A DNA stretch of 64,000 nucleotides from Topomyia yanbarensis (GCF_030247195.1 NC_080671.1:207105456-207169455); one strand, 5' to 3'; numbered from the stretch's first letter, positions 1 to 11,557 are shown. Notes: a model not told the origin generated them from the letters alone. Numbers and translations: made by a program.

Positions 1-511
1 AAAATTGTCGCTTAAGTGGACAAAACCTCAAAATTTTATTATGAATTTTTCATTATTTAACATTTTCTCTGTCTATAAACAGGTTGAATGGAGTCTTCTC
101 AAAAGATTAAGTCTTGAGGACAAAAGCTCGATTTTTTTACAAAACTTCAAAGGTATAACAGATGATGAATCCTGAAAAAGCTGTGTTCAAAGCTATGTTA
201 TTCAAATCAATATATCTTTTCAGTTAAGAGTTGATTCAGAGTTGATCTGGTTTCATTTGAAAGACTGGACTTGTAGTTGCAATTCGAATTAGACATGAAG
301 AACAAATGATAAACCGTGAATTAAATTTAGGAGGGGGGGGGGGGTGTCTACAGGCTTTCAGCGTGACAAAAAACACTTTCTTCTGCGATTTTTTTTAGAA
401 CCTTGCACGAAGTGAATTGATCAAAACCTTTATACATTATAGTGTATCATTTCAATCACATGCTGTAATTTTTCTATGTAAAACCATTGACAAACTATGT
501 CTAAACTAAAA
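1..511. other. Non-coding stretch, no gene seen
   Basis: AT-rich sequence without a credible reading frame. It contains a run of 12 G at 333-344. The part at about 409-511 matches, in inverted orientation, sequence at about 7112-7270, so both sides of the LINE A/hAT block carry pieces of one dispersed repeat. Confidence 0.6.
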
Positions 512-842
512 CATGATTTGCGGTGTTACCTGCCATCCAAAAACTACTGAATCGATTTCGTTCAATATTTGCATACACATTCTATGTAAAAAGTACCTAA
601 CCCCTACTTTGAGTTTCAGAGATAAATTTTCAATTAAGGGGGACTTTTACTCATTTTAAATAAAATTTTCTATTTTCAAAAAAAATCCACTTTTTTATGA
701 TTAAAGACGCCCTTAATAGAAAAATCATCTCAAAACTCAACGTAGGGGTTAGGTATTTTTTACATAGAATATGTATGCAAATTTTGAAAGAAATCGGTTA
801 AGTAGTTTTTGAATGGTAGATAACACCGCAAAAAATCACATG
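512..842. repeat. Foldback (palindromic) repeat
   Basis: The left arm (512 to about 640) and right arm (about 715-842) are imperfect reverse complements: the left begins catgatttgcggtgtta and the right ends with its counterpart, and both carry the cctaacccct/aggggttagg block. The spacer is about 70 bp and AT-rich. The structure fits a non-autonomous foldback MITE. No TSD was resolved, because the right end abuts the 5' truncation point of LINE copy A. Confidence 0.7.
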
Positions 843-865
843 TCAAGAAATAACGCTTTCTAGTT

Positions 866-873
866 ATGTTATG
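866..873. repeat. 8-bp target-site duplication of hAT, left
   Basis: atgttatg directly precedes the cagggcc terminus and is repeated at 800-807 after the right terminus (5800-5807). Removal of the element plus one copy restores LINE A sequence homologous to copy B. Confidence 0.85.
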
Positions 874-1116
874 CAGGGCCGCCGAGAGGGGGGGCGGGGT
901 GTTTCCCCCCGGGCCCGGAGTTTTGAAGGGGGCCCGGATTTTTAACAGAAACTAAAATTTTGACAAATTCTTTTTCGACAAAAATTTATTTGAGAATGCA
1001 ATTGAAAATTCAATATCTTGTGCATGAGGTAACTAGAATTGCGAAAATTCTAAACTACTGCATATTTGATATCAACTATATTTATACCAACCTAATTCTC
1101 GCATCGAAACAAGATC

Positions 1117-1209
1117 AGACTCGAGTGGGCATAGCGGAATTTGTACATTGAATGTCATGTACGCAGTTCACCTGGGTTCGAATCCCAACACAGGAATAGA
1201 GATTTTTTT
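1117..1209 (+). repeat. tRNA-like T-arm and pol III terminator inside hAT
   Basis: Positions 1173-1187 read tgggttcgaatccca, a T-arm/B-box pattern, followed at 1203-1209 by seven T, as expected of a pol III terminator. The upstream half does not fold as a normal tRNA. The minus-strand counterpart at about 48335-48370 in copy B keeps the same B-box. Probably a fossil tRNA-derived (SINE-like) segment carried by the hAT element. Confidence 0.4.
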
Positions 1210-2176
1210 ATAGGAAAATTCCTAATCTGAATGAAGAAGCGAATGACCTTAAGATTAAAATGTCTATAATCGAAACAAAAATATGATCAGACTTGTAAGG
1301 GTTAAACAATTAAATGGTTTGATTAGAAGTCATGAGGTTGTCTTCAAATTTCGCCAATATGAAATCGATTTTTAGCATTGAAAATGCTTTACTCCACTAT
1401 ATGGGGCTGAGACTAGGTGTAAAACTAAAATCTAAAATTCGATCCGCGTCGCGAAAATGTGGCATAATTTTAAACGACTGCAGCGTTGTTAATTGTTGAT
1501 GGAATTGCATCATTTACATACCAATCGATTCAGAGAAGTCCAACTTGAAAATTGATTGCCACTTTAAATTGGTATTTCAACTGTACACTATTGAAAAATC
1601 CGTATTATTGGAAATGCTTTGGAAAAATGTAAGAAGACATACCAAGTTTTCACTCACATTTTATTAATTGTTGAAAGATTTTCATGATTCGAACACCAAT
1701 CGATTTAGAAAATTGCCATCAAATTGTTATCAAATTTATCTGAGTGTTTTATTAGCACACTATTGAAAAATCCGTAAATCCGCAGGGAAAACATATACAA
1801 TTTTCACAAACTTGCGCAACTCTTTCCCTAACACAGACCTCATCTCGACACTCATAAACGTCTTACACATTTCATCGCATGACATAAAAGGAATGTTTCT
1901 GACCGAATTAATTCACTGCCATACCTACTCTGCTGATGGAACAAGGTAGGTTATTGCTACTACGGCTGGTAGGATCTTAGATACATCTTTCATTTGATAC
2001 GAGCCATGGAAGGGGAGCGTTTCTGTGTGCTGGAAGGATTTTGCTCGCATTTCCAAGCGACGATGGCGGAACAAATGGCGAATTGCTAGTTTATGCAGTG
2101 CGTTTAGTCGTATAGGCAAGTCTCAAATCGTTTCATAGGATTCTCGTCCTGTATCACAAAACAGTTATTGGCAAAT

Positions 2177-2192
2177 CGTCCTTATTAGGACG
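2177..2192 (+). promoter_or_regulatory. Histone-type 3' stem-loop, first copy
   Basis: cgtcct-tatt-aggacg forms a 6-bp stem with a 4-nt loop, matching the size and the CCT..AGG core of metazoan replication-dependent histone mRNA 3' ends. A purine-rich stretch (ggaaaaagaa) follows about 15 nt later, where a histone downstream element would sit. No complete histone frame was found upstream. It lies in the copy-A-only segment of the hAT. Confidence 0.4.
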
Positions 2193-2609
2193 AATATATA
2201 ATGGAAAAAGAATTGATGAAGAAAATTCCGTTTATTAATTTGTATTAAGTTTGTGCTTGTCGATTCTGTATCTTTACCAGTAAATTATAATATAAGCAAA
2301 TATTATTTAAATTAATAATTTACAAACTAGAAGTCTTTTGCAAAATGAATAAACGTGGCAACCATGCCACTAAGCGAAAGCCACCCCAAAAAGAATGATG
2401 AAAATATTTTTATTTGTCGTACAAAAGGATGGTCTTCTATCTGCACCAAAAAGTTGATTAAAGAGATCACCTTGTTTCAGTGCTTATTTGACATGAGCTG
2501 CGAAAGGAAAATGTTCGTGTGTGTGCGTAGCAGAAGCGAATCGCCGGCAAGGTTCGAATCGTTTCAAAGGATTCTCGTCCCGTATCACAAAACATAGTTA
2601 TCAGCAAAC

Positions 2610-2625
2610 AGTCCTTATTAGGACG
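2610..2625 (+). promoter_or_regulatory. Histone-type 3' stem-loop, second copy
   Basis: Second version of the 2177-2192 hairpin with one mismatch at the base (5-bp stem). The flanks repeat too: 2550-2710 is a diverged direct copy of about 2120-2290, and a third partial copy is visible near 2805-2910. Confidence 0.35.
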
Positions 2626-4059
2626 AATACATAATGGAAAAAGAATTCAATTAGAAAAATCCTTTCATTAATTTGTATTAATTGGGCGCTTGTTAATTCT
2701 GTACAATTCCCTAGTAACAAATTAGGTTTTAAGGTTGTTTTATAGCCACTCGTAAAACTTATATTGCACTTGTAGCGTGCTATAAAACTTCAATTGTTAC
2801 TTGGGTTACCAGTGAATCATAACATAAACAAATATTCATACATTATGCAAAAATCCCTTTTATTAGCTTGTCTTAAATCTGTGCTTGTTAATAATCAATT
2901 CTGTATCTTTATTTATGAACCTTCGGTTCAATGGATCATTGTTCCTCACAAAAATTCTCGAAAGAAACTGAAGTGTGATTTCACAACCCGTGTTTGTTTA
3001 TTGAGGAGCAGAGCAAAGCTCGCTCGGGTTATCCTTCACAGTGAGAGTGGCTGGTGCTTTTAGATTCTTTGTGGGAATGCAGGAGAGCGAAGTACTACAC
3101 CCAACTACATAAATCGACAAAACTGTTAACAAATGCAAAAACATACAACTAAATGTGAACGGCACAGAAAGGTGGAGTGCTGTAGCAAAACATTACACTC
3201 TACGGTTAATGTGAAGAAAATAAGATATTTTTCCTCCTAGTGCTACGAGCTGCATACGAAATAAAACAGTGCATATTTATTGGTCAAATGAGGCATCAAT
3301 AACTCTTGATATACCTAAATAATTCGAAATTATCCAAAAATTTAAATTTAAAATTTAATATATTTTGTTTGCCGTTCATTGTTACATAATCCATAAAAAA
3401 TCATATTCATATACGAGATGATACCGAAACATTTTTGTCTAGGGGTCGTAGTCAAATGATGTAGCTTTTTTCGGAGATTTTCTTGCAAAGCGGCCAGGAA
3501 TGGAAAAAAGATAAATACGTTTTACAATTCTTTCAAATACGGCCTTTTATCAACATTTTCATTATAACAGCAAATTGCGTACACAACAAGCCCCTTTTAT
3601 GAGGAATATAGTGTTAATAGTTTTGTTTTGAATTTTATATGTGATGGAGCATGAATAGATGATCTCTCAGTTCACAATCTTGCAGCTGCCAATTATTCTA
3701 AGAAGCATACGTTCAACTAAATTACTAAATTGTGTTTGATTGATTTCGAAGAGAAAATTTAACTCTGCTACTAAACTAAATCAACTAGTTAGCAAGATTA
3801 GCTAACTAATATAGCAAGCTAAATCCGCATACAAAATCTTTTCGTTTTGGAGGAGCGAGCGTGAGATTTTGAACGTCGCTTCCTGAACGTAACGATTTTA
3901 TTTTTATTTTTGAACTATTTACTAGAAATCAGTTACAACATTCTTGTAAAATATTTTAAGGTGTGCTAACACACCAACACAAATAAAGAATAATTCATGT
4001 TTTTATAGGATTATGAATGTTTTCGAAACCAGCATAGCGTAAAATCCAACCCCAACCCT

Positions 4060-5640
4060 TATTTGAAATTTGATCCATGTTTCTCATTTTTTTTAAATTT
4101 TTACATGGATTTTTTTTATTTTGTTAAAATTTCATTTATCTATTTTTTCAAGTTGTTGATTGTATTTGTATTTCTACAATTTTAAGATTCTGCCTTTTTT
4201 ATCTATTTCCATTCTTTTATTTTATCCATCTTTTTACGTTCCTTACTTTTGCTTTTTTTATTGCTATCACTATCACTTACTTTAATTTATAGTTTTTTCT
4301 CTGTTATTTCATTTTATTCACAATTTTTCGAGAAAATTCTGCTTTCTTTATTTCATTTTTCTTATTGTTTTTTTTTCATTCTTTTTTCATTCCGTCCAAT
4401 TTTTAGAATTTGTCTATTTACTACATTTATTCTTATCATAGCCTTTTCTATTTCCGTTTTTTTTCGTATTTTTTGCATTTCCATAAGCAATTTTACTTAT
4501 TCAAATTCATCCCAATTTGTCTTATTGTTTAATTTTTTACCTTTCTCTTATTTTGTTCCTTATGTTTTTAACTTTTCGTTTTTCGTAGTTTTATTTTTTC
4601 CCACTGATCGTTTAATATAATTTTATTTATTTCTTATACCTTATTCTTAAGATTTTCTTCGTTATTGTTATTTCTTTATTGTTTCCATTTAACCTATTTT
4701 GAAAGTACTTTTTCTGTTGACCATTTTCTTGTACGTTTATATTGATTTATTTTCCTAAAAAACATTTGATCTTTTTTTAGCACTATGCGCACTTTTCCTT
4801 GCTTTTACATTTAGTTCGTTATTTTAATTTATTTCAAATTTCATTGCTAGTGTTTTTCTATTCTTTAAATAATTTAATTCATTCTATTCATTTTCTTAGT
4901 GTTAATTTCTCCATTTTTTGTGTTTCTATAGTATACCATGTTGGCTTTTTCCTACTATCTTTGTTTTTCATTTTGTCTGTTTGCTCCGTTTTTGTTCATT
5001 ATCCAATTTTCTTTACTTTTTATCTTTTTATCATTCCACTTTTCCAGTTTTTCAAAATTTTCCGGTTCGTCCATTTATTTTAATTTCTCTATGGTTATTT
5101 TATTCTTGTCTTTTATATACACTCCTGTAATTTTATGCATTCTTAACGTTCTATTTACTTTTTCTATTGCTTTGTTTATGTCTTGTTTTAAATGTTAAAT
5201 AAATTTTATTATTCTTGATTTATCGAGTTTTTCAGTTTTATGCATTTTTTATATTAGTGTTTGTGTTCTTTTTAGTAGTTTTTCTTTCATTTTTATTTAT
5301 TCTTAAATTTTTTCTACTTTCTTATCGATTTTTCATTATTTTCAACATTTGTTCAATAATGTTCGAATATGTTTTTTCTAGTTTCTTGTTTTCTTTTATC
5401 AAATTTTTATAGGTTTTATTTTGATTTTTCTAGATTAAACATTTTTTTGACAATTGACATCAATTTGTTTATTTGGTTGATTTTGTTGCTTGTAGCTCTT
5501 TTTTACATTCTTTTAATATTTAGTTTTCCTATTGTTTTTCTTTTATCTTTTGCCGTTGATCGCCGTTTAGATATTTTTAATTTTTGTAATAACTACATTT
5601 TTAATCTTACCATTTCCGTACTTTTATAAATACTATTGAC
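4060..5640 (+). other. 1.6-kb strongly T-biased tract in hAT
   Basis: The + strand is dominated by T with little tandem structure. The complementary tract occurs at about 45150-46570 in copy B, so the bias is ancestral to both. The open frames here encode runs of F, L, I and S and are not conserved as one frame between the copies, so I do not call them genes. Confidence 0.6.
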
Positions 5641-5807
5641 AAAAATGACGCTTTTCAAAGTCACCAAAACTGTCGAAAAGGTATTTAAAAAAAACTCCCA
5701 CAGTAATGAATTTCAAACATTAACTTTTTTGTACTGTACACAGTGGTGGAGGCCCGTACGTTGGGCCCCCCGGGCCCGTATTTTCTCTCTGTGGCCCTGA
5801 TGTTATG

Positions 5808-6785
5808 ACATGTGTTAATATACTAGATACTCCCGCTTCCACTTTATTTTTCGACACGTCCATGCAAGAGGAAATTCGTGGAATCCCGGATCACCTGCGC
5901 TCTCTGGAGATCCCTAAAATATTCATAAGTAAATACCAACACATTGACTGCCATAAAATGTTCTTCACTGATGGGTCACGAATCAACGAGGCCACTTGCT
6001 TCGGTATTTTCAACAATAACACCTCGATATCTTTCAAGCTTGCAGAACCTGGCTCTGTTTACACAGCCGAACTAGCAGCAGTTCACTATAGTCTGGAAAT
6101 CATTGATACTTTACACAGATAGCCTCAGCACAATTAAGGCACTACGCTCTTTAAAGCTTGATAATCACGTCCGTTCTTTTTGAAGAAGATACGAGAACAC
6201 TTAACTAAATTAACAAATAAATCTTATCAAATTACCTTAGTGTGGATTCCCGCTCATTGCTCCATACCGGGTAATGAGAGAGCGGATAATTTAGCCAAAA
6301 TAGGAGCACTGGACGGTGACATCTACGAAAGACCTATTGCCTTCAATGAATTTTATAGCGCTTCTCGTCAGAGCACGCTTACTAGTTGGCAAACATCATG
6401 GGACAATGGTGACCTGGGACAGTGGTTGCACTCAATTATCCCTAAAGTATCAACGAAGGCATGGTTCAAAGGGTTGGATGTAAGTCGAAACTTCATTCGT
6501 GTGATGTCTAGGCTCATGTCCAACCATTATACGTTGAATGCGCATCTCCGCCGTATTGGGATCGCAGAAGATAATCAATGTGCTTGCGGAGAGGGTTACG
6601 AAGACATTGAACATGTTGTTTGGTCTTGCACTGAATATCGTGAAGCCAGATCCCAATTTTTAGACTCCTTACGAGCCAGAAGAAAACCACCCTATGTTCC
6701 TGTTCGTGATATCCTCGCTTTACGAGATCTTACATACATGGACCATATTTATCATTTCCTGAAAACAATAAATATTCAAATATAA
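5808..6785 (+). pseudogene. LINE copy A ORF2 C-terminus: RNase H and zinc-knuckle
   Basis: Encodes the end of an I-group LINE ORF2: RNase H (FFTDGSRINEAT, ELAAVHYSLE, then DSLS and HCSIPGNERADNLAK) and a Cys/His cluster (CACGEGY...HVVWSC). In LINE elements RNase H removes RNA template during target-primed reverse transcription. Compared with copy B (14407-15363) about 23 nt are missing near 6115 and one base near 6170, so the frame is broken twice (5805-6122, then 6180-6785). It ends at the same stop as copy B. Non-functional remnant. Confidence 0.85.
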
Positions 6786-6895
6786 TTATCCCCACAACGT
6801 TCCTAGTTTTTTTTCCCTTGCTACCCACGAACAATTTAGATTTCTTCGCAGTTAGTTAAGTTAGATAAAACGATATAAATAAAGAAAAATAAATA

Positions 6896-7270
6896 AACAA
6901 AGATTACAGAAAAACTATCAATAGGTTTACAATGAAATTCAAGAAAATAGAGTATAAATAAAAATATTCAAAATGATGATTATCCTCAGTGTTAGCATTA
7001 GAAAGTGAATTTTTATTATGACGTGATAGTCTTAAGAACTTTTGTAACATGTTATGTAAAAAAAAACCCCGGCGTAAAAAAGCTTTTGCAAATGCCGTGT
7101 CAAATAAACGTTTTATGAAAAAAACACCGCAAATCATGTTTTTTCCAGAGACATTCTACAAAAAGCTTCGTCATCGAGTCGTTTCTCGATATTTTTGTAT
7201 AGAAAAATTGCAGTATGTTATTAAAATGATACACTATAGTGTACAAAAGTTTTGATCAATTCAATATTAA
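6896..7270. repeat. AT-rich stretch with inverted match to 409-535
   Basis: No gene. About 7112-7270 is a diverged reverse complement of about 409-535 (shared blocks include aacaccgcaaatcatg and cactatagtgta). It therefore belongs to the same dispersed repeat that lies left of LINE A. Confidence 0.5.
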
Positions 7271-7275
7271 TTCGT

Positions 7276-7479
7276 CAAAAGGGCGAAACAGTTTTTTGTA
7301 AACAAACTCGTTTCGCTCATTAGTCAGCTGCAGAGTGGAATTTCATGAAGTATATGCGTTAATGTAAATTTTTACCCTTCGTAGAAGTAATTTCAATTGT
7401 TTTCTGCTTTGAAATTATAGTAAATTAAGAGAAACCATCAAAATAAAAGTTTGTTTACAAATCTTATTCGCCCTTTTGC
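7276..7479. repeat. MITE with 35-40 bp inverted ends
   Basis: The left end caaaagggcgaaacag is mirrored by the right end ttcgcccttttg, and the inverted repeat continues through gtaaacaaac/gtttgtttac. Length is about 204 bp and no coding sequence is present. No TSD was assigned with certainty. Confidence 0.6.
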
Positions 7480-7625
7480 AAATTTAATATGGAATTAGCT
7501 TCACGTTTCACCGATACAACAGCACCACCATACATCCATATATGTGAGTAGAACCCTAAAAATATTTCAGGTTCGAACCCTACTAAATTTACACAGTTTA
7601 ATGGCGAATAACCTAGGTTGGGATC

Positions 7626-7823
7626 TGTAGTGTCGTGAGATCGCGTCGTCACTGCTCGCTGGTAGGATCACGAATGAGAATAGATTGCATCGGCTTTCTA
7701 ATTATACTCGTGAGAGCATGTGTGCTCGGACACTCAACCAAGTGAGAAGCGCGTTACAACTCTTCTTGGGATACAAGTGTTATGGTCGGAATTAAGGTAT
7801 ATTTACAATGACACGATACTACA
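7626..7823 (-). repeat. Ty3/gypsy 3' LTR (198 bp)
   Basis: Read on the minus strand it starts tgtagtatcgtg and ends cacgacactaca, the TG..CA ends with short inverted repeats expected of an LTR. A purine-rich polypurine tract lies directly upstream on the minus strand (plus 7824-7856, aaagggaaaag). No matching 5' LTR is found at the gag end. Confidence 0.65.
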
Positions 7824-7912
7824 TTTACTTTTCCCTTTAATTTATTTTTTTCTATATTTATAAATGATTTGTTTTTATTTACATATTATTTTGAAAGTTA
7901 CATACTAAAATC

Positions 7913-10601
7913 TTAAACAGTTTGCACAAAGTCTCTAAGGTAGTTAGGTGGCTTGGTAGCCCTCTTAGCTCTAGGTTCATAGTCAGAAGATTTTTTCCTA
8001 GACCGTATGTTTTCTAATGTTTCGGCTGACGTGTCTTCTGTATTTAACTTCTCAACCACCACATACCCTCCTTTCCTTACTATTACTTTAAACACTTCTG
8101 GGTCAAAGTTTGGCGTAAGTTTATTATTTTTCGTCATTTTTTTCAGCAAAACCTGGTCTCCTTCGGCAATGGTTTGGCATTACGCCGCTTATCCGCATAT
8201 AATTTTCCCTTCTCCTTCATTTCCTAGTCTTGATCCACCATTTCTTCGTCAACGTCTTTCGGTTGTCTTATGGTTGGGATCCGATCACGGATGTTATATC
8301 CGAGAAGCATTTCTGACGGTGTTCTCCCAGTCGTTGTGTGTGGAGTGGACCGGTACATTAGTAAGTATTTGTTTAATTCGCTCACCTAGTCTGTGTCACA
8401 CGCCTGACTAATACTCAGCCTTTTCAAAATGGATCGATTTTGTCGCTTAACTTCACCATTTTGCTGTGGCCAATATGGTGTTGTTTTGATTAGTTTGATG
8501 TTATTGATTTCGCAAAATGTCTTGAACTTAACACTGGAAAACTGCGGTCCGTTATCGGCAGTGATGGATATCGGTAAACCAAATCGAGCAAAAATAGTAT
8601 CCAATCGTTTGATTGTCTCTCTAGAGTCTATCTTTCGCATCATCTCGACTTCAATGTAGCGACTGAAATAATCTTCTACTACAAAGAGATAGTCAGCCGA
8701 CGGTAGAGGCCCTAGGAAATCAACAGCTACGTGTTGCCATGGCTCCGATGGTAATTCTCTGCGTTTGATTGGCTCTGGCGCAGAGGGCGCTGCTACCAAC
8801 ATACATCCTCGACAGTTCTTGACATATTTTTCGACCTGTGTATCCAGTTTTGGCCACCATACCTTTGCTGGCAATCGTTGTTTCATCAACGTCATGCCCG
8901 GATGACCTTCGTGGGCCAAGCCGAGTGTTTTCATTCTTAAACTTTCTGGTATTACTATTCGAGTTCTCCGTAATAAAATTTGAACTGCATGGCATCTTCA
9001 GCCCAAATACCCTGCTGTAAGCCAATTCTAACTGCTTGAATTGGTTTTTCTGCAGCAGACTCCTGTTCAATTGTTGTGATTTTTAAAGCAACGGGGGCTG
9101 CGATAAGGGACACTCAATGAACGTAGTGTTCCATGCTTTCATCAAACGATGTTCCATCATCCTTAGATGTAACGGCCAGCCGAGATAATGAATCGGCTAT
9201 GTTAGATTCGCCGGGCCTGTAAATAACTCTACCCTCATACGCCTGCAAACGAACCACCCATCTTTCGATCCACAGGGCTTAGATCGTGGTCCAAATATCG
9301 TCTCTAACGGTTTATGATTCGTGATCAAATCGAAGGGCCTTCCATATAGATAAAATTGAAACCGTTCGACTGCCCAAACTAGTGCTAGGGCTTCTTTCTC
9401 AATCTGTGCATATCTCTTTTCAACATCCGATAAACTCTTACTAGCGTAAGAGATTATTCGAGGGCCTCGATCATTTATCTGGATGAGAACAGCCCCCAGA
9501 CCGACAGGACTAGCATCCGCAATCAATTGTGTTCGATCGGAAACGTCGAAGTAACCCAGCGTCGTGGGGTTTGTCATATGTTTCTTTAGCTCATTGAAAG
9601 CAAGCTGCTCTTCGGCACCCCAATGAAATGCTTGATTTTGCTTAGTTAAACGTCGGAGAGGATTAGTTAAAGTGGCCAAGTCTGGGATAAATTTTCCAAT
9701 ATAGTTAACTAAGCCTAAGAAACTTCGAATTTCTTTTATAGATTGAGGTTCCCGAAATCGCCGAATCGAATCTAACTTATTAGTATCGGGACTGATACCA
9801 TCTGCTGACAAAGTATGCCCAAGAAACTTCAACTCCGTTACACCGTATACACATTTTTCGTCATTCAACACGACGTTCATATCATGCAGCTTCTGGATTA
9901 CTGCTTTCAGTCTTATATCATGTTCTCTTTGATTGGATCCGTATACGATAACATCGTCAATGAAAACTACACAACCGTCGCACCCGCATAGGATTTGTTC
10001 CATTATCTTTTGGAACAATTCAGGTGCACAGTTGATACCGAACTTAAGACGAGTATAACGGAATAATCCTTTACGTGTGATAAAAGTAGTAATTTCTCTC
10101 GATCGTTGGGATATTTCCACCTAAAATAAGGTACACTATATTGAATGTACTTTAAATTTAATTGAGCATTTTATTTCATCACAAATTGACGCTTCATCGA
10201 ACATTATATTCAACTTATACCTAATATAATATCGCATTCTGAATAAAATAATCGGATCAATTCATTAACCGTTTATCCTGCTATTTGATTTGGATCAACT
10301 GCACGTCGTATTAGCCCACCTGGTGAAACGCGTTTTTCACGTCTAGTCGTGAAAAGACTTTTGCCGTCCCCATGTGTGGAAGAAAATCCTCGATGATCGG
10401 CAGCGGGTGATTTTCCCGTTCGATAGCTTCGTTTGCTCTACGCATGTCGCCGCAGACACGGACATCATCGCCTTTGGGCACGACTACAACGGGAGAAACC
10501 CACCTAGCAGGCTCATTAACTTTCTCGATGACTCCTTGGACCAATAGTTCATCAATTCTTTGGTCTACTCTTCTTGTCGTGACTAACGACTTACCTTTCA
10601 A
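7913..10601 (-). pseudogene. gypsy pol: RT, RNase H, integrase
   Basis: The N-terminal RT piece (10601-10320) has the VIEKVNEPARWVSPVVVVPK block and SRLDVKNAFHQ (first catalytic Asp). The second RT piece (from 10120) has KFGINCAPELFQ and the catalytic FIDDVIVYG, then the tether and RNase H (FDVSDRTQLIADASPVGLGA). A frameshift near 9250 precedes the Gypsy-typical YEGRVIYRPGESN block. Integrase (8934-8150) has the H..H/C..C zinc finger (GHPG, CRGC) and DDE residues (VDFLGPLP, ITADNGPQF, QQNGEVKR). A basic integrase tail ends at 7913. A 199-nt insert lies inside RT. Normally this polyprotein copies element RNA into cDNA and integrates it; here it is broken. Confidence 0.85.
10121..10319 (-). other. 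199-nt GT..AG insert inside gypsy RT
   Basis: On the minus strand the RT codons for AFHQ end in CAG, followed by GTGGGC; the insert ends TTATTTTAG, followed by GTGGAAATA. Removing 10319-10121 joins FHQ to VEISQRSR in frame, as conserved gypsy RTs require. The sequence can be read as a spliceosomal-type intron or as an insertion with the 6-bp duplication AGGTGG, which itself supplies both splice-site dinucleotides. The insert is AT-rich, with no ORF and no obvious terminal inverted repeats. Confidence 0.7.
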
Positions 10602-10609
10602 TATAGGGG

Positions 10610-11557
10610 CCCCTTTTCAAAATTTCGGAAGAAAAATGATGTAAGATTTTGAACGTTTATATCTTTTGTTGTACTGAATGGATTTAATCAATTTCTTCGG
10701 CATTTTGTCGAAAATATTTGTACCAATGTTGTATTAAATTTAGGAATATGTAGGACATTCATTATCAACGGAAAAATAGTGTTTTGAAAAATCTTTCGAA
10801 CACGACTCGGAAAAGTGAAAATTTTCAGCCCATCCCGCACAGAGCCGTCAAAATACTGCAGCAAATGAACAATAAAATAATGAAAAGTTTATATATAGGT
10901 CCACTACATGTTTGTTTCTATGATTATTCGTATTGGGTTGCTTGACGAGAGCAGTTGGTGGGGGAAAGCCGGCATATTAGTTTTGGTTAAGCCATTAGAA
11001 TCCGGACGGAAAGGAAAGGCTCATGCACGCCACGAGAACGAGCGAGAAAGCATATTAGCGAAAGCGTTACGTACATTTTGAACCTTAATAACGTTTCTTC
11101 TACTAAACGGATTGCCAATCTTGTTTCAAAAATCGGAAGGAAAACGTTCAACGCTTGCTACCGATACGTTGTTTGCTATATAAAATTTGTTTAAATAGTT
11201 CAAAAACTACTTTAAATGAGAATCAACATTAATAATAAAACCTATAAATAGGGGTGTCGTATCTTTTCTCAAAGCCAGACGTGTGTAAAACGCAGTGCAT
11301 AACAGACATGCGTGGTCGTGAGAAGCTGCATCGGACGACCAATCAAATCGGCTACCACCGGAGAGAAGAAAAACGTTGTTGGCGGTGAGAAGGCCAAAAA
11401 GCCAAAGGCTAAGAAACGCAGTCACTGAAAAGGCGGTAGTAACTTCCACTAAAATTGCCACCAAAATATCGAAGGCTGCAAAGCGTACTCATTCGGTGTG
11501 AGCTGCGAAAGGGGAAAGATGTATGTACGCAGTAAAAACAATCGTCGGCAAGGTTTG
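10610..11557 (+). other. Foreign block inside gypsy, with H1-like remnant
   Basis: This block replaces the end of gag, protease and the RT start. A TATA-like box (tataaata, 243-250 past 11000) is followed by degraded frames. One (11345-11425) reads lysine-rich residues including GEKAKKPKAKKRS; after a frame change the next (to 11492) reads TKIATKISKAAKRTHSV and a stop. The composition resembles a histone H1 tail. The following 11494-11557 matches 2502-2556, upstream of the histone-type stem-loop at 2610. I read it as a captured, decayed histone-gene fragment. It could equally be an unrelated K-rich repeat. Confidence 0.3.

Larger units (their letters stand above)
874..5799 (+). mobile_element. 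Non-autonomous hAT-like transposon, copy A (4.9 kb)
   Basis: The ends are cagggcc and ggccctg, short terminal inverted repeats, flanked by the exact 8-bp duplication atgttatg. An 8-bp TSD and CAGGG-type ends are the signature of hAT elements. GC-rich gggcccgg-type blocks follow each end. No transposase frame is present; the many short hydrophobic frames at 4.2-5.6 kb come from a T-rich strand and are interrupted differently in the second copy. A second, inverted and end-truncated copy lies at 45081-48602. Copy A has an extra segment (about 1375-2915) absent from copy B. The T-strand bias defines the + orientation only by convention. Confidence 0.8.
836..6895 (+). mobile_element. I-group LINE copy A, 5'-truncated, split by hAT
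   Basis: Positions 836-873 and 5808 to about 6895 together align with 14370-15430 (LINE copy B). The join is exact when the hAT element at 874-5799 and one copy of its 8-bp TSD are removed. Only the C-terminal part of ORF2 is present, so this is a 5'-truncated copy. The 3' UTR continues past the ORF2 stop (6785) to an A-rich tail rich in aaataaa motifs. It is far closer to copy B than to copy C, so at least two subfamilies are present. Confidence 0.8.

Noticed and set aside
4249..5629. Series of hydrophobic open frames that look like membrane proteins
   Set aside because: They arise from a T-rich strand, use many frames with frequent stops, and are not conserved as one frame in the inverted copy at 45.1-46.6 kb.
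7464..7625. Possible tRNA from caggttcgaaccctac
   Set aside because: Only a B-box-like string; no acceptor pairing or A-box in position.
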